Shown in pieces: positions 1 to 8,027 of a stretch of DNA of 64,000 bases (the first letter of the stretch is position 1; each line of letters opens with the position of its first letter). Where the stretch lies: the NCBI GenBank assembly GCA_039029735.1, contig JBCCFL010000016.1, positions 39,946 to 103,945 on the forward strand, given 5' to 3'. The position numbers and the translations under genes are program-made. Origin of the DNA: CADEDH01 sp039029735. GTDB taxonomy: Bacteria; Actinomycetota; Acidimicrobiia; Acidimicrobiales; SZUA-35. The notes under the pieces are model-generated. The model did no database searches and was not told the origin of the DNA. It saw only the letters and a list, made by a program, of their open reading frames with translations.

Positions 1-851
1 GCCAACCACAGCCCGAGCAGATCGGCCTGCGACACCGCAAGATCGGTGGCCTCGCCCCCGACCGCCACCACCCGGTCGCCCACCACCTCGACCGAGAGCT
101 GACCGTCCAAGACGCCGAGCATCACGAGGCCCACCACCGACACCGCCGCCATGGCCATGATCGCCGACGGCAACGCCACCTTGGCCGGCACGTCGACGAG
201 GGCCACGAGGAACAGGAACACCACGATGTTGGCGCCCGTACCCGTCATGCTCGACAAGAACCCGCCGAGCAGCGCGGTGATCACCAGCCCGATCTCCACC
301 CGGGTGTTCCACAGTGGCTCGCCGTGGTCATGGTCGCCGTGGCGGAGGTGGCGCAGCATGAGAACCGACGTGGTGGCGAGCACGATGCTGAAGGTTGCCT
401 TGACCCACGGGCCCGGGATCGACGACGGCCAGAACAGCTCGTCGGGGCGCCCGAACAGCACCACCGACGCCACGAACCCGACGATGGCCGCCACCGACGC
501 AATCACGGCCGCCCGCCGGTGATAGGGGCGACCGAACATCAGGATCGACACGACGGCGCTGGTCATTCCAACGGCCTGAATCGACAAGCCGAAGGTGCGG
601 GCGACCGAAGCTGGGATGTCGAGCGCCTTGGTGAACACCGGGAAGGCGACCGCTCCACCTCCCTCGGGCGACGACCCGGCGAGGAAGCTGCCGAACGCCA
701 TCGTGACGGCTGACTCCCAGTGGCCAGCGACGCGGGGGCCGAGACCGCTGCCGAGCACGGCAACCGCCCACACTGCAGTGACCGTGATGGAGAAGAACCA
801 GCGTTTCCACAGCACGGTTCGGGAAGCCGCCACCGTGGGGGCGGACGTCAT
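1..851 (-). CDS. TauE/SafE family membrane transporter (3' part cut by window)
   Basis: This reads as a polytopic membrane protein of the TauE/SafE (sulfite/sulfonate exporter, DUF81) family, which moves small anions across the cytoplasmic membrane. About 283 codons are visible and the frame is still open at position 1, so the C terminus is missing. After an N-terminal helix it shows glycine-rich helices with the family's paired half-repeat look: AFGSFLAGSSPEGGGAVAFP early and LGGFLSSMTGTGANI later. A His/Asp patch (HLRHGDHDHGE) sits in the loop between the halves. The ATG lies 13 bases after the stop of the DUF389 gene, so the two are probably cotranscribed. An ATG at 868 runs into a stop after six codons, so it is not the start. 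The substrate is not readable from sequence. Confidence 0.8.
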   Translation of the reverse strand, partial: MTSAPTVAASRTVLWKRWFFSITVTAVWAVAVLGSGLGPRVAGHWESAVTMAFGSFLAGSSPEGGGAVAFPVFTKALDIPASVARTFGLSIQAVGMTSAVVSILMFGRPYHRRAAVIASVAAIVGFVASVVLFGRPDELFWPSSIPGPWVKATFSIVLATTSVLMLRHLRHGDHDHGEPLWNTRVEIGLVITALLGGFLSSMTGTGANIVVFLFLVALVDVPAKVALPSAIMAMAAVSVVGLVMLGVLDGQLSVEVVGDRVVAVGGEATDLAVSQADLLGLWL

Positions 852-864
852 GGGACGAGCGCTG

Positions 865-2481
865 TCATGAATCGGGCACTGTTGTCGTCACCGGCCCAGT
901 GGTCGAGGACGGCGGCGCTTCCAGCCCGATGAAGGGATCGATGAACGGAACGGTGGTTGTCACGCGGAATCTCGGAGTGAAGAAGATGTCGACCTGGGTA
1001 CCCGAACCGGCGATGGCGCGGATGTCTTCCGTGATGACCCCTATCGGCGGTTCGACGGGCCCGTACACCAGAATCGTGGCAACGTCGCCGTCGAGGCGTG
1101 CGGCGTCCACCACCACACCGTGCTGCTCGGCCCAGACGTCGACCACGTTCACCACTCGCTCTTCCAGCAACTGCTCCGGGGTGGTGGTCGACGCCCCCGG
1201 GGTGATCGCCCGCTGCTCAGTCCAGCGCAGCTGCACCGACACCGCCGTACCGAGTTCGGCCTCGAACCGCTCGGCCAGGTCGTCCACCGACGGCGGATCA
1301 CCCGGCCCGGCGGCGTTCACGAGCACCACAGCTCCGTCGATCACCGTGATCGAGTCGACCACCGAGTCGTTGGCCCGGCCGGCGGCGGCCAGCCAGGCCG
1401 CCACGATCGGCTCGACCTGGGCGACGAGTGCCTCCTCATCGCTGAGGACCTCGGGCACCGTCGTGGTGGCGCGCTCGGTCCGTACCCACTCCACCACCAG
1501 GTTCACCGGGCCGAGTTCGGCTTCGAGCGCCTCCTTCAGTGGCCGTTCGTCGGGCGGAGCGTCGAATCCGCGCAGCTGCACGAGCACCCGGTCGTCGGTC
1601 ACGTCGACCTCGGATGAGAGCGCGAGGTCACCGAGCCACTCGGCCACGATGCTCTCGGCCCGGACCTCCTCGACCACGGCAGCCGACCGGTCGAGCAACG
1701 GCAGGGTGATCGCCACCACGACAGCGCCGGCCACGAACGCCGCCACCAGCAACTGGACGGCGGTGTTCGCCAGCCGACGCGGCGGCACGAAGCCTGTGCC
1801 GACGAACACCATCACGCCGGCGAAGATGATCGCCGCCAGGTTGGTGGCGTAGAGCAAGAAGGCACCGGTGGCGAGATCGAACTGACCGGCCTCGAGCGTG
1901 ATCCCCACCGCCCCCAGCGGCGGCACGAGCGCCACCGCCACGGCCACGCCGGGCAACGACGACGAGACGTCTTTGCGCACGGTGGCGTATGCGCCGGCCG
2001 CACCGGCCGCCAACGCCACCACGAGGTCGCGCACGTCGGGCTGGGTTCGCGCGAGCACCTCGTTGGGCAGCGGGCCATCGGGCAGGATCAGAGAGATCAG
2101 GTAGCCGATGGCGATGCACCACGCCGTGGCCAGCACCACCCGCATGACCGACCGCGCCGTCGGGCCGAGGAGCGACATCGACAAACACGCTGCGGTGGCC
2201 AACACCGGCGTCATCAGCGGCGCGAGCAGCATGGCGCCGATCACCACCGCCGCCGAGTTGGCGCTCAGGCCCATCACGGCCACGACGACCGACAGCGTGA
2301 GCATGACCGTGAAGCGGGTGGCCCAACTGGGAACCGGCGTGATGGCGAGTTCATCCATCACCCGCCGCCGTTCCTCGGGATCGAGATGACGGTGCCACCA
2401 GGCCGTGTTGGCCGAGACGGCCGGGACGGCAGCGGTCGGGTCGGGATCGACCGAGGGGGCTGGGGAGTCGGGGGCCGCCAT
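865..2481 (-). CDS. DUF389 family membrane protein with repeated extracytoplasmic domain
   Basis: The 538-residue product has a DUF389 (TIGR00341-like) core of several hydrophobic helices between about residues 55 and 260, including ANSAAVVIGAMLLAPLMTP and a VALVPPLGAVG helix. The function of this family is unknown. The C-terminal half is soluble and appears to contain three diverged copies of a 65-70 residue unit. Each has an opening helix (VRAESIVAEW, EPIVAAWLAA, VVNVVDVWAE), a strand pair (VLVQLRGF, VVLVNAAG, ATILVYGP) and a closing strand. The tail is Thr/Pro-rich. I chose the ATG at 2481. The frame stays open for another 1.3 kb upstream, but that stretch is antisense to the divergent peptidase-like gene and reads as shadow. 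It is followed closely by the TauE-like gene. Confidence 0.85.
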   Translation of the reverse strand: MAAPDSPAPSVDPDPTAAVPAVSANTAWWHRHLDPEERRRVMDELAITPVPSWATRFTVMLTLSVVVAVMGLSANSAAVVIGAMLLAPLMTPVLATAACLSMSLLGPTARSVMRVVLATAWCIAIGYLISLILPDGPLPNEVLARTQPDVRDLVVALAAGAAGAYATVRKDVSSSLPGVAVAVALVPPLGAVGITLEAGQFDLATGAFLLYATNLAAIIFAGVMVFVGTGFVPPRRLANTAVQLLVAAFVAGAVVVAITLPLLDRSAAVVEEVRAESIVAEWLGDLALSSEVDVTDDRVLVQLRGFDAPPDERPLKEALEAELGPVNLVVEWVRTERATTTVPEVLSDEEALVAQVEPIVAAWLAAAGRANDSVVDSITVIDGAVVLVNAAGPGDPPSVDDLAERFEAELGTAVSVQLRWTEQRAITPGASTTTPEQLLEERVVNVVDVWAEQHGVVVDAARLDGDVATILVYGPVEPPIGVITEDIRAIAGSGTQVDIFFTPRFRVTTTVPFIDPFIGLEAPPSSTTGPVTTTVPDS

Positions 2482-2556
2482 CGATCCGAGAGTGTAGGAG
2501 ACCAGCGCCGTTCCCGGACCGGCGCTCGGCGGCGAGCAGCGATACGTTGTCCGGCC

Positions 2557-3858
2557 ATGATGTCGAAGATCGCCACGAGCCTGGCCCGGTCGCAGGGGGC
2601 ACACGTCGGTGCGGCTGCAGGCGAGAACCACCATCTCGTCATGGGCCCCGGACCCGAACTGGAGGCCACGTGGGTGGACGCAGGGCTCACCCTGCCCGAC
2701 CTCGATGCCCGTAGGATCTACCGCTTCGAGCGAGTGCAAGAGCAGCTTGCGGCCTTCGGGTACGACGGGATCATCCTGATGGACCCGATGAACCTGCGGT
2801 ACGCCACCGACTCCACCAACATGCAGGTGTGGGTGATGCACAACGCCGCCCGCTACGCCTGGGTGGGGGCCGACCGGTCGCTCATCGTCTGGGACTTCTA
2901 CGACTGCGAGTTCATCGCCGGCCACAATCCGCTCGTCGACGAGGTACGGCCCGCGGTCGGCGCCACGTACTTCCTGGCCGGCCCCCGCTACGCCGAGCAG
3001 GCCCGCCGGTTCGCCGCCGAACTCCTCGACGTGATCCATGAGCACTGCGAACCCGGCGCTCGCATCGCCATCGACCAGTGCCACTACCTCGCCTATCAGG
3101 AGCTGGCAGCAGGGGGGATCGAGATCGGCAACGGCCAGGAGGTGATGGAGCAGGCCCGGGCCATCAAGGGCCCCGATGAGCTCGCCGCCATGCGCTGCGC
3201 CGTCCACGCCTGCGAGGCGACAATGGCCGAGATGCGCACCACACTCGTGCCGGGCATGACCGAGCGCGAGCTGTGGGCCGAGCTGCACGCTGGCAACATC
3301 CGGCGGGCCGGTGAGTGGATCGAAACCCAGATCCTGGCATCGGGGCCCCGCACGAACCCGTGGATGCAGGAGGTGAGCGCCCGCCGGATCGAGGCCGGTG
3401 ACCTGGTGGCCTACGACACGGATCTCGTCGGGGCCTACGGGATGATGGTGGACATCTCCCGCACCTGGCTGGCCGGCGACGGCCGCCCCACTGCCGCCCA
3501 GGCTCACACCCATGCCCTCGCCTGCGAGCAGATCGAACGCAACCTCGCGCTGCTCACGCCTGGCCGCTCGTTCCGCGAGCTGACCGAGAAGGCGTGGAGC
3601 CCGCCGGTGGACGACTACCGCCACTACTGCGTGCTCTACCACGGCGTTGGCCAGTGCGACGAGTACCCGGAGATCGTGTTCCCCGAGGACTGGGATCGGG
3701 TGGGCTTCGACGGCGTCTTGAAACCGGGGATGGTTCTGACCACTGAGTCCTACGTCGGTGATCGAACCGGCCGCCACGAGGGCGTGAAACTGGAGGAGCA
3801 GGTACTCGTCACCGAATCCGGGCCCGAACGGCTCACGTCGTTCCCGCTCGGTCTGTGA
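2557..3858 (+). CDS. DddP-family M24-fold protein (DMSP lyase-like; otherwise Xaa-Pro peptidase-like)
   Basis: This 433-residue protein has the creatinase/M24 'pita-bread' fold and resembles DddP, which cleaves dimethylsulfoniopropionate (DMSP) to dimethyl sulfide and acrylate. Stretches I recall as typical of DddP are RYATDSTNMQ (81-90), RAIKGPDE (201-208), GEWIETQILASGPRTNPW (252-269) and YDTDLVGAYG (286-295). The metal ligands described for Ruegeria DddP all have counterparts: D287, D289, D299, H362, E397 and E413. D368, matching the proposed catalytic base, is also present in HGVGQCDE. The start is the first of two adjacent ATGs; a longer frame from 2386 would overlap the divergent gene. 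The HxlR regulator follows 45 bases later. The DddP family call is from memory of those proteins; activity on DMSP is inference, and a peptidase-like or other role is possible. Confidence 0.65.
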   Translation: MMSKIATSLARSQGAHVGAAAGENHHLVMGPGPELEATWVDAGLTLPDLDARRIYRFERVQEQLAAFGYDGIILMDPMNLRYATDSTNMQVWVMHNAARYAWVGADRSLIVWDFYDCEFIAGHNPLVDEVRPAVGATYFLAGPRYAEQARRFAAELLDVIHEHCEPGARIAIDQCHYLAYQELAAGGIEIGNGQEVMEQARAIKGPDELAAMRCAVHACEATMAEMRTTLVPGMTERELWAELHAGNIRRAGEWIETQILASGPRTNPWMQEVSARRIEAGDLVAYDTDLVGAYGMMVDISRTWLAGDGRPTAAQAHTHALACEQIERNLALLTPGRSFRELTEKAWSPPVDDYRHYCVLYHGVGQCDEYPEIVFPEDWDRVGFDGVLKPGMVLTTESYVGDRTGRHEGVKLEEQVLVTESGPERLTSFPLGL

Positions 3859-3859
3859 C

Positions 3860-3876
3860 TAGCGATCTGATAGCGA
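3860..3876. promoter_or_regulatory. Direct repeat TAGCGA before the HxlR gene
   Basis: TAGCGA occurs at 3860-3865 and again at 3871-3876, an 11-base period (about one helical turn), between the stop of the DddP-like gene and the GTG start of the HxlR regulator. The same hexamer forms both arms of the palindrome in front of the molybdopterin oxidoreductase gene. It is a candidate operator for the HxlR protein. No binding data can be read here. Confidence 0.4.
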
Positions 3877-3903
3877 CAACGTCGCCCCTGGTAGCCTTGA
3901 CTC

Positions 3904-4404
3904 GTGCGGCGAGACGAGATCAGCTCCCAGGCCTGCTCGGTGGCTCGGGCGGCGTCGGTGATCGGCGACCCCTGGGCGCTGCTGATCGTGCGTGAGGCCC
4001 TGGCCGGCCATCGGCGCTTCGCCGACTTCGTGGAGTTCACCGGTGCGCAGCCGAGCGTGGTGTCGAACCGCCTGAAGCGGCTGGTCGAGGCCGGCGTGCT
4101 CGAACGGCGCGAGTACCAGGAGCATCCGAGCCGGCACGAGTACCGGCTCACCGACATGGGCCGCGACCTGCAGGGTGTGCTGATCGCGCTCACGTTGTGG
4201 GGCGACGCTCACCTCGACGAGGGGGCGGGCCCACCACTGATCTACACCCACGCCGGCTGCGACCACGACGCTGAGCCGCATCTCGTGTGCGGCACGTGCG
4301 GCGACCCGCTCCACGCCCGCAATCTGCACGCCCGCCCCGGCCCCGGAGCCGACCCCGACACCGTGGCCCGGCGCCGACGTCAGCGCACCACCGGCCGGGG
4401 CTGA
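3904..4404 (+). CDS. HxlR family winged-helix transcriptional regulator
   Basis: The 166-residue product is a winged-helix DNA-binding protein of the HxlR family. It has the family's early Cys followed by VIGDPWALLIVREAL, then RRFADFVEFTGAQPSVVSNRLKRL as the recognition region and YRLTDMGRDL for the wing. After the DNA-binding domain (about residues 5-100) comes a tail with CGTCGDPLH and further Cys/His residues, which looks like a small zinc site. HxlR proteins usually act as dimeric repressors or activators that answer reactive or small aromatic compounds. The start is GTG. It follows the DddP-like gene in the same direction and ends one base from the convergent oxidoreductase gene, so one or both neighbours are its likely targets. 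Confidence 0.88.
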   Translation: MRRDEISSQACSVARAASVIGDPWALLIVREALAGHRRFADFVEFTGAQPSVVSNRLKRLVEAGVLERREYQEHPSRHEYRLTDMGRDLQGVLIALTLWGDAHLDEGAGPPLIYTHAGCDHDAEPHLVCGTCGDPLHARNLHARPGPGADPDTVARRRRQRTTGRG

Positions 4405-4405
4405 C

Positions 4406-6679
4406 TCAGCCGCCTGCTACGGGCAGCTTCTGCAGCCGCGCCGGCACGTGCTTGTGCCATGGCGTGAGCGCGATCTCATCCTCCCAGCCCAGCTCGGTCA
4501 ACTCGTTGGGGGCCACCCCCACCCGATGGTGCTCGCCGTGCTCATCGGGGTGATCGAGGCCCATGCCGTTGGGGAGGCTGATGTGCCCGGCCTGCATCGC
4601 GTTGTCGACCTGAACCGGCGTTTCCACCTCGCCGGCCCTGGTACTGAGCCGAACCCGGTCGCCGCTCTCGAGGCCGTGGGTGGCCGCATCAGCTGGGCTC
4701 AACCGCAGGGCGCCTGCGACGTCGCTCTTGCGCCAGTCGGGGTCGCGGAAGATCGTGTTGGCGGTGAACGAGCGACGTTCGCCGGCCGAGAGCACGAGCG
4801 GGAACTCGTCGGTGGTGTAGGACTCGGGGGCGTCGGGCAGCGCTCGGAACAGGTCGAGCAGTACCGGCAGGTTCACCCTGATCCGCTGATCCTCGACACC
4901 GAGCAGATCCCACGCCTGCTCATGTAGGTGGCTGGTGAAGATCACACCGTCATCGCTCGCCACGATCGCGTCGAAGAGGGCATCGCCGGCCGAACGCTCC
5001 TCGGTGGTGGTGAAACCGGCCCGAGCGACGGCCTCGGGATAGGCCATGGCGCACATCTGGGCCAGGAACCACAGCGACGCCGACTCGGCCATGCCATCGG
5101 GCAGCGTTGGCCCGAGCGTGCGGTACAGCACGCAGGCGCCGACCGTCGACAGCTCGGGCTTGGCCGCAGCCGCCGCCATGAACGCCTCGGCGTACGCCGC
5201 CCGCCCCTCCTCGGCTGCGGCGCGCAGCGGGGCGAGATCCTCATCGTCGTACATGCCGAGGGCTTCGACGAGGCGGCTGTAGATCTCGGGCTCGGACAGC
5301 GTGCCCGGTCGGGCGGGGAACACGGGCTTGCGGAGGGTGAACACGTTGTCGGGGAACTCATGGGTGAAGAAGACCGCTTCGGGCTTCTCGTACTGGCTCG
5401 AGGCCGGCAACACGTAGTGGGCTTCGCGGGCCGTCTCGGTCATGGCCACGTCGACCACCACCGAGAACTCCAGGGCCTGCATGGCCTCGCGGAACCGCTC
5501 GGAGTCGGCGAGGGAGTGCACGGGGTTGGAGCTGTCGATGATCATCGCCCGGAATCGATCGGGATGATCGGTGAGCACCTCGAGCGCGATCGAGTTGCAG
5601 GGAATCAGCCCGGCGATGATCGGGGCCCCCGTCACCGGCGTGAGCTTGCGACGGCGGCCGCCGCCCCCGCCTCCCCCAAGCTGGGTGAGGTTGGTGTGGG
5701 GGTACATGCCGCCGACCTTGGCGAAACTCCCGGAGAAGATCCAGATCAGGCGCTGGAGGTAGGACACAAGGGTGGAGTGCGGGGCCTGTTCGATGCCGAG
5801 GTCCTCGAACACGGTGCACGTCGCCGCTCGGCCGATGCGGTGGGCCACCTCTTCCAGCTGGGCCACGTCGATGCCGCAGCGCCGGGCGTAATCGTCGATC
5901 GACACGCTGCGGATGACGTCGAGCACGGGCTCGGGGTCGGCCACGTGGTCGCGCATGAAGGTGGCGTCGAACAGGTCGTCACGCAGCATGATCGCCAGCA
6001 GCGCAGCCACGCAGAAGGCGTCGGTCCCGGGCCGCACCTGCAGGTGGTGGTCGGCGAGTTCGGCCGACTTGGTACGGCGAGGGTCGATCACCACCATCGC
6101 CCGCTCGGGGTCGTTGGCGATCTCTTTCATCACCCGGCGGGCCTCCGGGAACCCGTGACTCATCCACGGGTTCTTGCCGAGGAACACGGCCACCTCTGTG
6201 CGCTCCACGTCGCCTCGGGTGTGGGCGTGATAGAGCCGAGCCTCGACGTAGGATTCCCCCGTTTTCTCCTGGGCCAGAGCATTCGACCGGTAGGCCACTC
6301 CGAGCGCGGCCTGGAAGGCTCGCCCGTAGGTGCCACCAAGGTGGTTGCCCTGGCCGCCACCGGCGTACTGGAAGATCTTGTCTCCCCCGTGGGCGTCGCG
6401 GATCTCAGCCAGACGACCAGCCACCTCGGCGATGGCGGTGGCCCAGTCCACCTCCTCGTAGGTGCCGTCGGGGCGGCGCCGCATGGGTGAGGTGAGCCGG
6501 GCCCGATGATTCTGGTAGTGGTCGAGGCGCAACGCCTTCTCGCAGGTGTAGCCCTTCGACCCCACGTGGCTCTTGTTGCCACGGATGCGAGTGAAGTGCC
6601 CGTCCTCCACCCGAGCCTCGATGCCGCAGTTCGACTCACAGAGGATGCAGGTGGTCTTGTGCCAGGTTGCCTCGGACAT
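4406..6679 (-). CDS. Molybdopterin-dependent oxidoreductase with N-terminal 4Fe-4S site
   Basis: The 757-residue protein belongs to the Mo-bisMGD (DMSO reductase/formate dehydrogenase) superfamily. The N terminus has an Fe4S4 motif, CILCESNC, plus a later Cys in GYTCEKAL. It is followed by the large molybdopterin domain (GKNPWMSHGFPEARR, VVIDPRRTKSAELADHHL) and a C-terminal dinucleotide-binding barrel (RLSTRAGEVETPV, LPNGMGLDHP). There is a poly-Gly run near the middle. I cannot identify the Mo ligand or the substrate; the length suits a soluble single-subunit enzyme. I chose the ATG at 6679 (MSEATWHKTTCILC). The frame extends to 6778, but that would cover the palindromes upstream. No TAT signal is visible, so it is probably cytoplasmic. 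Confidence 0.85.
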   Translation of the reverse strand: MSEATWHKTTCILCESNCGIEARVEDGHFTRIRGNKSHVGSKGYTCEKALRLDHYQNHRARLTSPMRRRPDGTYEEVDWATAIAEVAGRLAEIRDAHGGDKIFQYAGGGQGNHLGGTYGRAFQAALGVAYRSNALAQEKTGESYVEARLYHAHTRGDVERTEVAVFLGKNPWMSHGFPEARRVMKEIANDPERAMVVIDPRRTKSAELADHHLQVRPGTDAFCVAALLAIMLRDDLFDATFMRDHVADPEPVLDVIRSVSIDDYARRCGIDVAQLEEVAHRIGRAATCTVFEDLGIEQAPHSTLVSYLQRLIWIFSGSFAKVGGMYPHTNLTQLGGGGGGGRRRKLTPVTGAPIIAGLIPCNSIALEVLTDHPDRFRAMIIDSSNPVHSLADSERFREAMQALEFSVVVDVAMTETAREAHYVLPASSQYEKPEAVFFTHEFPDNVFTLRKPVFPARPGTLSEPEIYSRLVEALGMYDDEDLAPLRAAAEEGRAAYAEAFMAAAAAKPELSTVGACVLYRTLGPTLPDGMAESASLWFLAQMCAMAYPEAVARAGFTTTEERSAGDALFDAIVASDDGVIFTSHLHEQAWDLLGVEDQRIRVNLPVLLDLFRALPDAPESYTTDEFPLVLSAGERRSFTANTIFRDPDWRKSDVAGALRLSPADAATHGLESGDRVRLSTRAGEVETPVQVDNAMQAGHISLPNGMGLDHPDEHGEHHRVGVAPNELTELGWEDEIALTPWHKHVPARLQKLPVAGG

Positions 6680-6720
6680 GGTCAGCGCTCCCCCATCAGG
6701 ATGTCGATACGCACCGTCAG

Positions 6721-6741
6721 TGAATAGCGATTCGCTACTCA
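6721..6741. promoter_or_regulatory. Operator-like palindrome built on TAGCGA
   Basis: TAGCGA (6725-6730) and its complement TCGCTA (6732-6737) face each other around a single T. Pairing continues outward after one mismatch (TGA at 6721-6723 against TCA at 6739-6741). It lies about 45 bases upstream of the chosen start of the molybdopterin oxidoreductase gene. It shares its half-site with the direct repeat in front of the HxlR gene. Confidence 0.5.
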
Positions 6742-6754
6742 GTAGCTGCATGCT

Positions 6755-6772
6755 AGTTACCGCGTGGTAACT
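6755..6772. promoter_or_regulatory. Second operator-like palindrome AGTTACC-N4-GGTAACT
   Basis: A perfect inverted repeat with 7-base arms (6755-6761 and 6766-6772) and the spacer GCGT lies in the 155-base divergent region between the oxidoreductase gene and the rhomboid gene. Arms of the TTACC/GGTAA type are common for dimeric repressors. Which regulator binds is unknown. Confidence 0.45.
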
Positions 6773-6834
6773 CGTCAATGGTCACGGGTCACGCCCGCAT
6801 GGGCGAGACCGCCGCCGTCGAGTACCGTTGAGGC

Positions 6835-7470
6835 ATGTCGAACCTGATGTCGCGGGTGCTGTCCACCGGCTTCGGGATCCTGGCCGCCGCCCTTGCGGCG
6901 ATGTGGACCATCGAGATCGTTGACACGGTGGTGCTCGACAGCGAGCTGCAGACCAACGGCATCCACCCCCGCGAGTTCGCCGAGCTCGACGGCGTGTTGT
7001 GGGCGCCGTTCCTCCACTCAAACTTCGCCCACCTCGTGTCGAACTCGATCCCCATCTTGGTGCTGGGGTCGCTCGTGGCCTTGCGAGGTGTTCGCTACTG
7101 GGCCTGGATGACGGCCGCCATCATCATCATCGGCGGCGGGCTCACCTGGCTGCTCGGAGGCTCGGGCAACCACATCGGAGCCAGCGGCGTGGTGTTCGGC
7201 TACTTCGGTGCCCTGATGGGAGCCGCTGTGTTCGAACGCCGGATCGCGGCGTTGGCCACCGCGCTCGTGGCGCTGTTCCTCTACTCGAGCATCCTCGTGG
7301 GGCTCATCCCCCAGATCGGGATCTCATGGGAAGGCCATCTGTTCGGCCTGCTGGCTGGATTCGCCACGGCCCGGTCGCTCCGCACACCCAGGGAGCCCGA
7401 GCCCGAGATCGACAAGAACGAGCCCCAGTACCCGTGGGAGCTCGACGAGCCCTGGCTCGACTCGAACTGA
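6835..7470 (+). CDS. Rhomboid family intramembrane serine protease
   Basis: The 211-residue product has about six membrane helices and the rhomboid hallmarks: HSNFAHLVSN (61-70) in the second helix, the nucleophile motif GASG with Ser117, and the catalytic His168 in WEGHLFG on the last helix. Rhomboids cleave transmembrane segments of substrate proteins within the bilayer. The C-terminal 30 residues are a charged, Pro/Glu-rich cytoplasmic tail. A rhomboid gene (Rv1337) lies between cysM and murI in Mycobacterium tuberculosis; here the rhomboid gene is about 22 kb away from the murI/cysM region. The ATG at 6835 starts directly before the first hydrophobic stretch. Confidence 0.9.
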   Translation: MSNLMSRVLSTGFGILAAALAAMWTIEIVDTVVLDSELQTNGIHPREFAELDGVLWAPFLHSNFAHLVSNSIPILVLGSLVALRGVRYWAWMTAAIIIIGGGLTWLLGGSGNHIGASGVVFGYFGALMGAAVFERRIAALATALVALFLYSSILVGLIPQIGISWEGHLFGLLAGFATARSLRTPREPEPEIDKNEPQYPWELDEPWLDSN

Positions 7471-7482
7471 CCTGAGGGCGCC

Positions 7483-7962
7483 TCAGCGGAGCTTCTGGGC
7501 CAGCCGCGCCATCTCCACCGCGCCCATCGCCGCCTCTTCGCCAACGTTGTGGCCGCCGGGGCCCTCGCTGCGGGCGAGCGCCTGAGCCTCGTTCTCCACG
7601 GTGACGAGCCCGAACAGCACTGGCACACCGGTGTCGAGCTGGGCGCGCATTGCGCCATCGGCCGCGCCCTCGGACACCAGCTCGTAGTGGGTGGTCTCAC
7701 CCCTGATCACGGCGCCGATGCAGACCACAGCGTCGACCTGGCCCGAGTCGGCCAACAACTTGGCTCCCAACGGGATCTCGAACGAGCCCGGCACGCTGTG
7801 GTTGATCACCGTGCGGACCCCGAGCGCCTCCAGCCCTCGGGTCACCCCGTCGTGGAGCCGGTCCACGATCTCGGTGTTCCAACGGGCCCGCACCACGCCA
7901 ATGCGGAGGCCCGCTCCGCTGAGCCCCTCGGGAACGTCCGCTCGCTGATCACCAATGGCCAT
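7483..7962 (-). CDS. ribH: 6,7-dimethyl-8-ribityllumazine synthase
   Basis: The 159-residue enzyme makes the riboflavin precursor 6,7-dimethyl-8-ribityllumazine from the butanone phosphate and the ribitylamino-uracil. Family signatures are RWNTEIVDRLHDG at the N terminus, VPGSFEIP, the phosphate-binding IGAVIRGETTHYELV with the catalytic His, and PVLFGLVTVENEAQA. Length is normal for the icosahedral lumazine synthases. An in-frame GTG at 7971 would add three residues, but the AGGG site is better spaced for the ATG at 7962. No other riboflavin gene is next to it, so it is a stand-alone gene here. The downstream rhomboid gene converges on it 12 bases away. Confidence 0.95.
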   Translation of the reverse strand: MAIGDQRADVPEGLSGAGLRIGVVRARWNTEIVDRLHDGVTRGLEALGVRTVINHSVPGSFEIPLGAKLLADSGQVDAVVCIGAVIRGETTHYELVSEGAADGAMRAQLDTGVPVLFGLVTVENEAQALARSEGPGGHNVGEEAAMGAVEMARLAQKLR

Positions 7963-8027
7963 GGCCGACACCCTAGCGACCAGGCCGATCCAGCCGGGCC
8001 ACGCGCCGATTTGCCCGCAGCCTGGGG

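Noticed and set aside
2482..3777. The N-terminal 430-residue extension of the DUF389 frame.
   Set aside because: It is fully antisense to the DddP-like gene, rich in His/Gly/Val in a shadow-like way, and the ATG at 2481 gives the normal family start.
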